17,208 bases of DNA, taken from positions 1 to 17,208 of the forward strand of contig DGIZ01000069.1 in assembly GCA_002386585.1 (NCBI GenBank), read 5' to 3'. The notes beneath the pieces were generated by a model that saw nothing but the letters and a program-made list of their open reading frames with translations, made no database searches and was not told the origin of the DNA. How positions within the stretch are numbered: the first letter of the stretch is position 1; every line of letters begins with the position of its first letter. Made by a program: the position numbers and the translations under genes. Source of the stretch: Brevundimonas sp. UBA4609 (GTDB lineage Bacteria; Pseudomonadota; Alphaproteobacteria; Caulobacterales; Caulobacteraceae). Shown piece by piece: positions 7,265 through 14,471 of the stretch.

Positions 7265-7701
7265 TAGGCGGCTTGCTCCGTAACGATGCCGGCGTCCAGG
7301 CGGGTAACCACCTTGGTGCGGATCGGCAGCTTGGCGGCGCCGAGGCGCAGCGCTTCACGAGCCACGTCGTCCGGCACGCCGTCGATTTCGAACATGATGC
7401 GGCCCGGGGCCACGCGAGCGGCCCAGTGGTCCACCGCGCCCTTGCCCTTACCCATCCGCACTTCGGCCGGCTTGCCGGAAACCGGCACGTCGGGGAAGAT
7501 ACGGATCCAGACGCGGCCCTGACGCTTCATCTGACGGGTGATCGCGCGGCGAGCCGCCTCGATCTGACGCGCAGTGATGCGCTCCGGCTCGACGGCCTTC
7601 AGACCGTAGGAGCCGAAGTTCAGCGAGAAACCACCCTTGGACGAGCCGTGGATGCGGCCCTTGAAGGCCTTACGGTACTTGGTCTTTTTCGGTTGCAACA
7701 T
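7264..7701 (-). CDS. rplP: 50S ribosomal protein L16
   Basis: L16 helps organise the A-site and is needed for peptidyl-transferase function. The 145-residue protein starts [19 protein letters not shown] and contains [40 protein letters not shown] and [20 protein letters not shown], all canonical. The Arg in VRMGKGKG corresponds to the residue hydroxylated in E. coli L16 by the JmjC oxygenase YcfD/RoxA. The length is near the family norm (E. coli 136). It lies 6 nt after rpsC. Confidence 0.98.
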   Translation of the reverse strand: MLQPKKTKYRKAFKGRIHGSSKGGFSLNFGSYGLKAVEPERITARQIEAARRAITRQMKRQGRVWIRIFPDVPVSGKPAEVRMGKGKGAVDHWAARVAPGRIMFEIDGVPDDVAREALRLGAAKLPIRTKVVTRLDAGIVTEQAA

Positions 7702-7707
7702 GGCCTA

Positions 7708-8454
7708 TCAGCCCTCACGACCACGGCGCGGACCGCGATCACCGCGGGGGCCGCGCTCACGGCCTTCGTTGGACGACGGACCCGAGGCTTCCTGGGCCCA
7801 GCGCTTGTCCTGGGCCATCGGGTCGTGCTCGAGCACTTCACCCTTAAACACCCAGACCTTCACGCCAATGATGCCGTAGGTCGTCTTGGCTTCGTAGAAG
7901 CCGTAGTCGATGTCGGCGCGCAGGGTATGCAGCGGCACGCGACCTTCGCGGTACCACTCCATACGAGCGATTTCGGCGCCGCCCAGACGGCCCGAGACGT
8001 TGATGCGGACGCCCTTGGCGCCCAGGCGCATGGCCGACTGCATCGAACGCTTCATGGCGCGACGGAACGCGATACGGCGCTCCAGCTGCTGAGCGATGTT
8101 CTCGGCGATCAGCTGAGCGTCGGTTTCCGGCTTGCGGACCTCGACGATGTTCAGGTGAACTTCGCCTTCGGTGCGGGCCGAGATGTCCTTGCGCAGCTTC
8201 TCGATGTCAGCGCCCTTCTTGCCGATCACGACGCCCGGACGGGCGGCGTAGATCGTCACGCGGCACTTCTTGTGCGGACGCTCGATGATGATGCGCGACA
8301 CGCCGGCGGCCGACAGGCGTTCCTTCAGCCACGAACGCAGCTTCAGGTCCTGGTGGAGCAGCTTGGCGTAGTCGGCGCCGCCGGCGAACCAGCGGCTGTC
8401 CCACGTACGGTTCACGCCGAGGCGCAGACCGATCGGATTGATTTTCTGACCCAT
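7708..8454 (-). CDS. rpsC: 30S ribosomal protein S3
   Basis: S3 lines the mRNA entry channel and contributes to mRNA helicase activity. The 248-residue product starts [23 protein letters not shown]. It has the KH type II domain with [16 protein letters not shown] (GxxG loop) and the C-terminal domain with [32 protein letters not shown]. The last ~25 residues are an Arg/Gly-rich disordered tail ([18 protein letters not shown]), somewhat longer than in E. coli (233 residues). The ATG overlaps the rplV stop by 1 nt (TGATG). Confidence 0.98.
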   Translation of the reverse strand: MGQKINPIGLRLGVNRTWDSRWFAGGADYAKLLHQDLKLRSWLKERLSAAGVSRIIIERPHKKCRVTIYAARPGVVIGKKGADIEKLRKDISARTEGEVHLNIVEVRKPETDAQLIAENIAQQLERRIAFRRAMKRSMQSAMRLGAKGVRINVSGRLGGAEIARMEWYREGRVPLHTLRADIDYGFYEAKTTYGIIGVKVWVFKGEVLEHDPMAQDKRWAQEASGPSSNEGRERGPRGDRGPRRGREG

Positions 8455-8834
8455 CAGGCGGCCTCACCTGCTTCGCGAACCACGATGGTGATTTCGCTGA
8501 ACGGTTTCAGGATGCGCGACGAACGACCGCGAGCACGGCTCGCGAAACGCTTCATCACCAGGTTCTTGCCCACGAAGGCCTCGGCGACGACCAGGTTGTC
8601 GATGTCGAGGTTGTGGTTGTTCTCGGCGTTCGAGACGGCCGAGTACAGGACCTTGCGGACGTCGCCGGCGATGCGCTTGCGGCTGAATTCCAGCTCGTTG
8701 AGAGCCTTCTGGACCGGCAGGCCGCGGATCGAGGCGGCCACCAGGTTCAGCTTCTGCGGGCTGATGCGGACGTTGACCAGCTTGGCGCGGGCCTCGGTCG
8801 CCGCAACGCGACGGGGGTTCTTGGTCTGGGCCAT
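8454..8834 (-). CDS. rplV: 50S ribosomal protein L22
   Basis: L22 forms part of the peptide exit tunnel constriction through its long beta-hairpin. The 126-residue protein contains [46 protein letters not shown] and the hairpin/C-terminal [24 protein letters not shown], all typical. A slightly long N-terminus ([16 protein letters not shown]) is common in alphaproteobacteria. It follows rpsS after 3 nt. Confidence 0.98.
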   Translation of the reverse strand: MAQTKNPRRVAATEARAKLVNVRISPQKLNLVAASIRGLPVQKALNELEFSRKRIAGDVRKVLYSAVSNAENNHNLDIDNLVVAEAFVGKNLVMKRFASRARGRSSRILKPFSEITIVVREAGEAA

Positions 8835-8837
8835 GGA

Positions 8838-9116
8838 TTACTTCCTCTTGGCCTTCTTGTCCGCCGCGTGGCCCGGGAAGTTCCGGGTCGGGGCGAACTC
8901 GCCGAACTTCATGCCGACCATTTCTTCGGAGACCGACACCGGCACATGCTTCTGGCCGTTGTGGACGCCGAACGTCAGACCGACGAACTGCGGCAGGATG
9001 GTGGAGCGGCGCGACCACGTCTTGATCACGTCCTTGCGGCCCGACGATTGAGCGGCGTCGGCCTTCTTGAGCAGATACCCGTCGACAAACGGGCCTTTCC
9101 AGGAGGAGCGGGCCAT
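8838..9116 (-). CDS. rpsS: 30S ribosomal protein S19
   Basis: S19 pairs with S13 in the 30S head near the A-site tRNA. The 92-residue product begins [20 protein letters not shown] and carries [49 protein letters not shown], the family signature, at the expected length. It is 2 nt downstream of rplB. Confidence 0.98.
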   Translation of the reverse strand: MARSSWKGPFVDGYLLKKADAAQSSGRKDVIKTWSRRSTILPQFVGLTFGVHNGQKHVPVSVSEEMVGMKFGEFAPTRNFPGHAADKKAKRK

Positions 9117-9118
9117 TC

Positions 9119-9955
9119 TTAGCGAGCCTTCTTCACGTGACGGCTACGGATGATGAACTTGTCCGTGGCCTTGTTCTTGCGGGTACGGGTGCCCTTGGTG
9201 TCCTTGCCCCACGGCGTAACCGGGGTGCGACCACCAGAGGTCCGGCCTTCACCACCACCGTGCGGGTGGTCGATCGGGTTCATGGCGACGCCGCGGACGT
9301 GCGGACGCCAGCCCATGTGACGCTTGCGGCCCGCCTTGCCCAGGTTCTGGTTCATGTGCTCGGGGTTCGACACGGCGCCGACAACGGCCATGCAGCCGTC
9401 CAGAACCATGCGAAGTTCGCCCGAGCCCAAGCGGATCTGAGCGTAGCCCTGGTCGCGACCGACCAGTTGAGCGTAGGCACCGGCCGAACGGGCCAGCTGG
9501 GCACCCTTGCCCGGCTTCATCTCCACGTTGTGGATGATGGTGCCGACCGGCATGGAGCGCAGCGGCATGGCGTTGCCCGGCTTCACGTCGACCTTTTCAC
9601 CCGCGACGATGGTGTCGCCGGCGTGCAGGCGCTGAGGCGCGATGATGTAGGTCTTCTCGCCGTCGGCGTAGGTCACCAGGGCGATGAAGGCCGTGCGGTT
9701 GGGGTCGTATTCCAGACGCTCGACCGTGCCGACCACGTCGAACTTGCGACGCTTGAAGTCGATCTTGCGGTACAGCTTCTTGGCGCCGCCGCCGCGGAAG
9801 CGGACAGCGATACGACCGCCCTGACCACGGCCGCCCGACTTGGTCAGGCCCTCGGTCAGCGACTTCTCCGGGCGGCCCTTGTGCAGCTCGGAACGGTCGA
9901 CCAGCACCAGGGCGCGGCGGCCCGGCGACGTCGGATTGTAATGCTTCAGAGCCAT
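9119..9955 (-). CDS. rplB: 50S ribosomal protein L2
   Basis: L2 is a core 23S rRNA-binding protein needed for subunit association and peptidyl transfer. From the ATG at 9953-9955 the product is 278 residues, beginning [17 protein letters not shown]. It has the SH3/OB-like RNA-binding region ([24 protein letters not shown]) and the C-terminal signature [19 protein letters not shown] with the conserved histidines. An in-frame ATG 13 codons upstream (9994) would overlap rplW by 35 nt and add residues foreign to the family; the shorter form leaves a 4-nt spacer and matches relatives. Confidence 0.98.
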   Translation of the reverse strand: MALKHYNPTSPGRRALVLVDRSELHKGRPEKSLTEGLTKSGGRGQGGRIAVRFRGGGAKKLYRKIDFKRRKFDVVGTVERLEYDPNRTAFIALVTYADGEKTYIIAPQRLHAGDTIVAGEKVDVKPGNAMPLRSMPVGTIIHNVEMKPGKGAQLARSAGAYAQLVGRDQGYAQIRLGSGELRMVLDGCMAVVGAVSNPEHMNQNLGKAGRKRHMGWRPHVRGVAMNPIDHPHGGGEGRTSGGRTPVTPWGKDTKGTRTRKNKATDKFIIRSRHVKKAR

Positions 9956-9959
9956 CTTC

Positions 9960-10265
9960 TTAGAGCCCCGTCGTGACGTCGATCGACTGACCATCGGCCA
10001 GCGTCACGATCGCTTTCTTGATGTCCACGCGACGGCCCAGGATGCCCCGGAAGCGCTTGGTCTTGCCCTTTTGAACCAGGGTGTTGACCTTGAGGACGTT
10101 GACTTTGAACAGGCTTTCGACCGCAGCAGCGATCTCGTCCTTGGTCGCCGTGCCGGCGACACGGAAGACGACCTTGTTCTGCTCCGACAGGATCGTGGCC
10201 TTCTCGGTGATCACCGGAGCCAGGATGGTGTCGTAGTGCTTGGCGGTGGGTTGAGCGGCGGCCAT
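9960..10265 (-). CDS. rplW: 50S ribosomal protein L23
   Basis: L23 lies at the exit of the peptide tunnel and is the docking site for trigger factor and SRP. The 101-residue protein contains [15 protein letters not shown], the [33 protein letters not shown] core and [20 protein letters not shown], consistent with the family at normal length. Its ATG overlaps the rplD stop by 1 nt (TAATG). It is followed by rplB after 4 nt. Confidence 0.98.
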   Translation of the reverse strand: MAAAQPTAKHYDTILAPVITEKATILSEQNKVVFRVAGTATKDEIAAAVESLFKVNVLKVNTLVQKGKTKRFRGILGRRVDIKKAIVTLADGQSIDVTTGL

Positions 10266-10903
10266 TATGCGGCTTCCTTCTCAGCGAAGCGGGCCTCGAT
10301 CGCCTCAACGGCGGCCTTGGTCAGCACCAGTTTGTCCGCCCGCAGGATGTCATAGACGTTCAGGCCGGCGTTCGGCAGCACGTCGATGTGCGGGATGTTG
10401 CGCGCGGCCAGGCCGAAGTTGGCGTCGACTTCCGGACCCGCGATGATCAGGGCCTTGGTCCAGCCCAGCTTGCCGAAGGTGTCGCGCAGGGCGGCCGTCT
10501 TGGCTTCCTTGACCGAGACGCTGTCGACAACGACCAGATCGCCGGCTTTCACCTTGGACGACAGGGCGTGCTTCAGCGCCAGGGCGCGGACCTTCTTGGG
10601 CAGCGAGAAGCCGTGGTCGCGAACGACCGGGCCGAACGCCGGCGAACCGCCGACGAACTGGGGCGCACGACGCGAGCCGTGACGGGCGCCGCCCGTGCCC
10701 TTCTGCTTGTACATCTTCTTGCCCGTACGAGAGTTCTCGTTGCGGGTTTGAACCTTGTGGGTGCCGGCGCGGCGCTTGGCCAGCTGCCAGTTGACGTAAC
10801 GGGCCAGCAGGTCGCCGCGGATGTCGGAGATGCCGAAGACGGCGTCCGACAGCTCAACGTCGCCAGCAGCCTTGCCGTCGAGTTTGATGACCGAGAGTTT
10901 CAT
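10265..10903 (-). CDS. rplD: 50S ribosomal protein L4
   Basis: L4 lines the peptide exit tunnel and, in E. coli, represses its own S10 operon at transcription and translation. The 212-residue product has the long basic loop ([34 protein letters not shown], about residues 60-93) that reaches the tunnel, and a globular part with [15 protein letters not shown]. The length is near the family norm (E. coli 201). It overlaps the rplC stop by 1 nt. Whether it autoregulates here is unknown; the E. coli leader target is not generally conserved in alphaproteobacteria, but this operon does have a structured leader. Confidence 0.98.
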   Translation of the reverse strand: MKLSVIKLDGKAAGDVELSDAVFGISDIRGDLLARYVNWQLAKRRAGTHKVQTRNENSRTGKKMYKQKGTGGARHGSRRAPQFVGGSPAFGPVVRDHGFSLPKKVRALALKHALSSKVKAGDLVVVDSVSVKEAKTAALRDTFGKLGWTKALIIAGPEVDANFGLAARNIPHIDVLPNAGLNVYDILRADKLVLTKAAVEAIEARFAEKEAA

Positions 10904-11649
10904 TACGCTTCACCGCCTTCGGTCGCTTCCACGGCCGGAGCTTCTTCAGCCGGCGTCGAAGCGGGTTGAGCAGCAGCCGACTTCACGGCGCCCGGGAACG
11001 GAGCGTCCGAGGGACGGGCCTTCTTGATGGCGTCGCTGATCTTGACGTAGGCGCCGTCGTGACCCGGGACAGCGCCCTTGATCAGGATCAGGCCACGCTC
11101 GGCGTCCACGCGGACGACGGTCAGGTTCTGGGTGGTGACGACTTCCTGGCCCAGATGGCCAGCCATCTTCTTGCCCTTGAAGACCTTACCCGGGTCCTGA
11201 CGCTGGCCGGTCGAACCGTGCGAACGGTGCGAGATCGACACACCGTGCGAGGCGCGCAGACCACCGAAGTTCCAGCGCTTCATGGCGCCCGCAAAGCCCT
11301 TACCGATGGTATGGCCCTGGATGTCGACCTTCTGACCCGCGAGGAAGTGGTCAGCCGACAGTTCGGCGCCCACGTCCAGCAGGGCGTCTTCGCCCACGCG
11401 GAACTCGGTCACATAGGCCTTCGGCTCAACCTCGGCCTTCGCGAAAGCTTCGCGTTGAGCCTTGGCCGTGTTCTTGGCCTTCTTAACGCCAGCGCCCAGC
11501 TGAAGGGCGACGTAACCGTCGCGCTCCTTGGTACGTTGGCCGACGACTTGGCAGCCGTCGAGCTGGAGCACAGTGACCGGAACGTGTGCGCCGTCATCGG
11601 CGAACACGCGGGTCATCCCCAGCTTCTTGGCGATCACGCCCGTGCGCAT
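10903..11649 (-). CDS. rplC: 50S ribosomal protein L3, acidic C-terminal tail
   Basis: L3 is an early-assembly 50S protein whose long loop reaches the peptidyl-transferase centre. The 248-residue product starts [20 protein letters not shown] and contains the loop [33 protein letters not shown], in which the Gln aligned with the methylated residue of E. coli L3 is retained. It is about 39 residues longer than E. coli L3 (209) owing to an Ala/Pro/Glu-rich tail ([20 protein letters not shown]), probably disordered. It starts 23 nt after rpsJ. Confidence 0.97.
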   Translation of the reverse strand: MRTGVIAKKLGMTRVFADDGAHVPVTVLQLDGCQVVGQRTKERDGYVALQLGAGVKKAKNTAKAQREAFAKAEVEPKAYVTEFRVGEDALLDVGAELSADHFLAGQKVDIQGHTIGKGFAGAMKRWNFGGLRASHGVSISHRSHGSTGQRQDPGKVFKGKKMAGHLGQEVVTTQNLTVVRVDAERGLILIKGAVPGHDGAYVKISDAIKKARPSDAPFPGAVKSAAAQPASTPAEEAPAVEATEGGEA

Positions 11650-11672
11650 GTCGGATCCCGCCTCTTTCTTTC

Positions 11673-11978
<306 letters not shown>

Positions 11979-12206
11979 ATCGGTTGTTATTCCCATGCGG
12001 CCGGAGCCGCGTCCCTGTGAACCATTTCAAAGACCGAAGCCTCGGGACGAAAACTCATCCCCAGGAAACGCAAATCCGCAAAAACGAGCGGCCCACGCAG
12101 TCCCCCGCGAAGGCCGTAAGTTCCCAAGAAGCTGCAAAGAACAGTAACTTAGGTCGTTCCTGCGGACCGCGTCTGCACCCGAAAGTGCACAGCCGGTCCA
12201 ACAAGA
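11979..12206 (-). promoter_or_regulatory. Putative structured 5' leader of the S10 operon
   Basis: This is about 228 nt of transcript between the predicted start of transcription and rpsJ, without a credible ORF. Four inverted repeats occur in transcript order. A: GGACCG/CGGTCC (12194-12199 with 12164-12169) enclosing a symmetric 4x4 internal loop and a TGCAC/GTGCA stem (12185-12189 with 12174-12178) with a 6-nt loop. B: TAAGTT/AACTTA (12146-12151 with 12117-12122). C: CGGCC/GGCCG (12112-12116 with 12089-12093), followed after 4 nt by a T5 run, an attenuator-like shape. D: GCGGC-TCCG-GCCGC (12006-12010 with 11997-12001), 19 nt before the rpsJ ATG. S10 leaders regulate ribosomal protein synthesis in other bacteria; a regulatory role here is inference. 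Confidence 0.45.
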
Positions 12207-12212
12207 GGGGCG

Positions 12213-12241
12213 CTTATGCCCTCCGATTCCGTTTCCGTCAA
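12213..12241 (-). promoter_or_regulatory. Putative S10 operon promoter
   Basis: On the minus strand TTGACG (12236-12241) is followed by exactly 17 nt and then CATAAG (12213-12218). The -35, extended as TTGACGG, matches the TTGACGS consensus reported for the Caulobacter housekeeping sigma factor; the -10 is a fair sigma-70 box. It is the best promoter-like pair in the 586-nt gap, and it would start transcription near 12206, giving a leader of about 228 nt before rpsJ. Confidence 0.55.
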
Positions 12242-12564
12242 GCGCGGAAATCCCCGCCCCGTCGGGGTTTGCGACTCACCGCCCTCTCGCCGCCTCTCGG
12301 ACGCTGCGCCGCAGCATAACACGGGCTGATCGTTAGGGACTGAGGCGGGAAAGCGGCCAGATGAACGCCACGGAAAGGCGTCGCCGCAATACCCGCCCCA
12401 TACTGACGCAGTTATGCCGCAATGCGTCTCTTTTGGGCAACATCGCCCCGGATGTGACCGCCACATGACATGTTTGTTACGGCAAAGCGCCAAACAGCGA
12501 CCTATGTCTCGCCCATCGCCGGACCGGCTGAGCTTGTTCGGCGGCAGTACATAAGGACAAGAAA
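12242..12564. other. Divergent intergenic region upstream of the outer-membrane protein gene
   Basis: No credible gene is present here. The visible structure is: a GCTGCG-C-CGCAGC palindrome (12303-12315); a GACGCA/TGCGTC inverted repeat (12405-12410 with 12423-12428); overlapping ATGTG/CACAT/CATGT half-sites (12452-12473); a weak -10-like CCTATGTC (12501-12508); and AAGGA about 8 nt before the ATG at 12565. I could not find a convincing -35/-10 pair for the plus-strand gene, though its promoter is expected here. Confidence 0.4.
12452..12473. promoter_or_regulatory. Cluster of overlapping dyad half-sites, possible operator
   Basis: ATGTG (12452-12456) and CACAT (12462-12466) form a dyad with 5-nt spacing. 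Sharing bases with it, ACATG (12463-12467) and CATGT (12469-12473) form a second dyad around a single A. Three related half-sites in 22 bp about 92-113 bp upstream of the outer-membrane protein gene suggest a transcription-factor site. The TGTGA start is reminiscent of CRP/FNR-family sites, but the second half does not match well, so no factor is named. Confidence 0.35.
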
Positions 12565-13314
12565 ATGAAAACCGTCTTTCTCGCTTCGGTCGCCGCCGCG
12601 ACCCTGATCGCCGCTCCTGCTTTCGCCCAAGACGCCATCGGTTCGGTCGGCGTCGCCTACAACTACGCTGATGTCGAAGGCATCGACGTGAACCGCGGCG
12701 TCATCGACGGCACCGTCGCTTCGCCGGTGTTCGGCGACTGGACCGTCACCTTCAATGCTGAAGGAGCCTATACGGACGTCCAGCACGGTGGCGACGAAAC
12801 CACCCTGGCCGGCGCCGTGCACCTGTCGAAGAAGATCGAAGACATGCGCTTCGGCGGCTTCGTCGGCGCTTCGGAAGCCCTGGGCGGCACCATGACCACC
12901 TTCGGCCTGGAAGGTCAGAAGTACCTGGACCGCGCCACCCTGACGGGCGTGGCTTCGTACAGCAACCTGCACGACGCCGACATCTGGAACGTGGCCGCCG
13001 ACGCCGCCTTCTACGCCACGCCGCAACTGCGCCTGAACGCCGGCGCCGCCTACGCCAACGCTGACAACCTGTTCGTCGGCGGCTCGGTCGACGGCTGGTC
13101 GGTCGGCGTCGGCGCCGAGTACCAGTTCGCCGACACGCCGTACTCGGTCTTCGGCGGCTACGACTACGCCAAGTCCTCGGACCTGGACGTCGACGCCAAC
13201 GTCTTCAAGATCGGCATGCGCTACAGCTTCGGCGGCGGTCTGCAAGCCCGCGACCAAGCCGGCGCCAACCTGGGCCGCACGGCCAACGGCGTCGCCGCCC
13301 TGTTCGGCAACTAA
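12565..13314 (+). CDS. Exported outer-membrane beta-barrel (porin-like) protein
   Basis: The 249-residue product has a classic Sec signal peptide (MKTVFLASVAAATLIAAPAFA, predicted cleavage after Ala21). The mature part is rich in Gly, aromatic and alternating polar/non-polar stretches typical of transmembrane beta-strands, for example SVGVAYNYADVEG, WTVTFNAEGAYTDV, LRLNAGAAYANADNLFVGG, WSVGVGAEYQF and NVFKIGMRYSFGGG. It is therefore probably a small outer-membrane barrel of about 8-12 strands; the specific family and substrate are not recognised. The last strand ends at YSF near residue 225 and is followed by a ~24-residue polar tail ending LFGN, so the usual C-terminal aromatic assembly signal is internal. 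The gene is monocistronic, has AAGGA about 8 nt before the ATG, ends in a strong terminator, and its strongly biased codons suggest high expression. Confidence 0.8.
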   Translation: MKTVFLASVAAATLIAAPAFAQDAIGSVGVAYNYADVEGIDVNRGVIDGTVASPVFGDWTVTFNAEGAYTDVQHGGDETTLAGAVHLSKKIEDMRFGGFVGASEALGGTMTTFGLEGQKYLDRATLTGVASYSNLHDADIWNVAADAAFYATPQLRLNAGAAYANADNLFVGGSVDGWSVGVGAEYQFADTPYSVFGGYDYAKSSDLDVDANVFKIGMRYSFGGGLQARDQAGANLGRTANGVAALFGN

Positions 13315-13350
13315 GCGATCTTCGCGGTCTTCGGACCGCACGGATCAACG

Positions 13351-13385
13351 AAACCCCGGCGGAGCGATCCGCCGGGGTTTTTGTT
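13351..13385 (+). terminator. Intrinsic terminator of the outer-membrane protein gene
   Basis: A perfect 13-bp stem (AAACCCCGGCGGA at 13351-13363 with TCCGCCGGGGTTT at 13368-13380) closes a GCGA tetraloop and runs into TTGTTT. It begins 37 nt after the stop codon of the plus-strand gene. This is the strongest terminator in the window. Confidence 0.92.
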
Positions 13386-13414
13386 TGAGCGCGGCCTGCC
13401 GGATTCCGGGCACG

Positions 13415-13449
13415 AAAAAGGCCCGGAGGGTTCCACGCTCCCGGGCCTT
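13415..13449 (-). terminator. Intrinsic terminator of the GIN-domain gene
   Basis: In the minus-strand transcript AAGGCCCGG (from 13449-13441) pairs with CCGGGCCTT (from 13426-13418) as a 9-bp stem around a 14-nt loop, and the U-run continues to 13415. It begins 23 nt downstream of the minus-strand gene ending at 13472. Together with the plus-strand terminator at 13351-13385 it insulates two convergent genes. Confidence 0.85.
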
Positions 13450-13471
13450 CTCCTTCAGGGTCTTCGCGGCG

Positions 13472-14368
13472 TCAGCGGCCGATGCGAAGATCCCCCGATC
13501 CCACGATCGAGCGCGACACCCGACCGGTCGCCTCCGCCACGCGCACGTCGCCCGACCCGGCGATGGCCGCCGAGACGTCGCCCGCCGTCCCATCGAAGCG
13601 CACATCGCCCGAGCCGCCGATGGAGACCTTCAGACTGGAGGCGCTGCCGCCGCGCACCTTCACGCCGCCGGACCCGCCGATGGCGATTTCGGTCTCGCCG
13701 TCCACACGGGCCACATCAATGCTGCCCGAGCCGCCCACATTGGCCTCCAGCGCGCCGGTCGCCCCCGCGTAGATGGAGCCCGAGCCGCCGACGGCCGCTT
13801 CCAGGTTGCGAGACGTGCCGGCCCGGATGCTGCCCGAGCCGCCGACCGACAACTCCACATCTCCATCGACATTGGCGACCGTCCAGGAGCCGCAGCCGCC
13901 TGTGCCCAGATCGACCGAGCGTGCGCCGCGTCCGACGGCGCCGAACACCGCCCCGCCCCCATTGACATCGACGTCCCGCGGCGTGCGCAGGACGATCAGC
14001 GGCGCGTCCTCCATCCGGATGCGGCCCTTGCCGCGCACCTCGACCGTGGCTCCGTCTCCCGGCTGACGAGCGTCAGCGGGACCGCTGTTGCAGGAACCGA
14101 TCTGGCCGCCGCCGAAACTCATGCCCCGACCGCGTCCCAGACCGCCGTCGATGCGGACCTGGCCGCCCCGACGCTCGAGGCGCAGCTCCGGCAGGCCGGC
14201 CGAGCCCGGCGTGATCTCGACGCCGACGTCTGCACGGTCTTCCGGAATGACGATGACGCGCGCCACCGCGTTGCGGATGGTCACTTCGTCGGCCAGGGCC
14301 GGCGCCGCCAGAACGGCGGACGCGGCCAATGCGGATCCCATGGCGGCGGCGATTGCAGCGGGTTTCAT
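13472..14368 (-). CDS. Exported GIN-domain (DUF2807-like) repeat protein
   Basis: The 298-residue product starts with a signal peptide (residues 1-26, cleavage after PALA, before DEVTIRN). From about residue 170 it carries seven imperfect repeats of 18-20 residues, each centred on a (G)GSGS/DI/V turn (at about 176, 194, 212, 231, 251, 270 and 289). This regular strand-turn pattern is that of the putative head GIN/DUF2807 domain, expected to fold as a right-handed beta-solenoid in the periplasm or at the cell surface; its biochemical role is not established. Two cysteines (95 and 159) could form a disulfide. The start has AGGGAGA about 8 nt upstream. It is 103 nt after the cupin-like gene on the same strand, so cotranscription is possible, and it has its own terminator. 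Confidence 0.82.
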   Translation of the reverse strand: MKPAAIAAAMGSALAASAVLAAPALADEVTIRNAVARVIVIPEDRADVGVEITPGSAGLPELRLERRGGQVRIDGGLGRGRGMSFGGGQIGSCNSGPADARQPGDGATVEVRGKGRIRMEDAPLIVLRTPRDVDVNGGGAVFGAVGRGARSVDLGTGGCGSWTVANVDGDVELSVGGSGSIRAGTSRNLEAAVGGSGSIYAGATGALEANVGGSGSIDVARVDGETEIAIGGSGGVKVRGGSASSLKVSIGGSGDVRFDGTAGDVSAAIAGSGDVRVAEATGRVSRSIVGSGDLRIGR

Positions 14369-14378
14369 CAGCGAGCTC

Positions 14379-14400
14379 TCCCTGTCTCTGTGTCCAGGGA
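14379..14400 (-). promoter_or_regulatory. Hairpin overlapping the ribosome-binding site of the GIN-domain gene
   Basis: In the transcript TCCCTG (14400-14395) and CAGGGA (14384-14379) form a 6-bp perfect stem with a 10-nt loop. The 3' arm is the Shine-Dalgarno region (CAGGGAGA) of the gene starting at 14368. If it forms, it would lower translation initiation unless opened. The stem is short and occurrence by chance is possible. Confidence 0.3.
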
Positions 14401-14471
14401 AGACTGAGGGCCGCCCGCCGCAAAGTCAGTTTAAATCGAGGTCATGAACCCCTTTTAACCTAAGGCCCGGT

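Noticed and set aside
7273..9051. A 592-codon open frame on the plus strand opposite rplP-rpsC-rplV-rpsS
   Set aside because: It is a shadow of four conserved ribosomal genes caused by GC-biased third positions; no domain or ribosome-binding site supports it.
9956..9994. A 13-codon N-terminal extension of rplB
   Set aside because: It overlaps rplW by 35 nt and adds an unconserved basic stretch; L2 normally begins at [12 protein letters not shown] sequence.
12252..12268. CCCC-GTC-GGGG followed by TTTG as a terminator on the plus strand
   Set aside because: The stem is only 4-5 bp with a very small loop and no gene precedes it on that strand; it is probably chance in GC-rich DNA.
11984..12319. 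Open frames of 111 codons (plus) and 114 codons (minus, 12149-12493) in the gap before rpsJ
   Set aside because: Both have irregular composition (many Cys, Trp and Ser/Arg), no ribosome-binding site of note and no domain; they overlap the putative promoter and structured leader, which explain the region better.
13385..14407. A 340-codon plus-strand frame opposite the GIN-domain gene
   Set aside because: It would begin inside the terminator region of two convergent genes, and its product is an Ala/Arg/Asp-rich shadow; the minus-strand frame has a signal peptide, regular repeats, a ribosome-binding site and a terminator.
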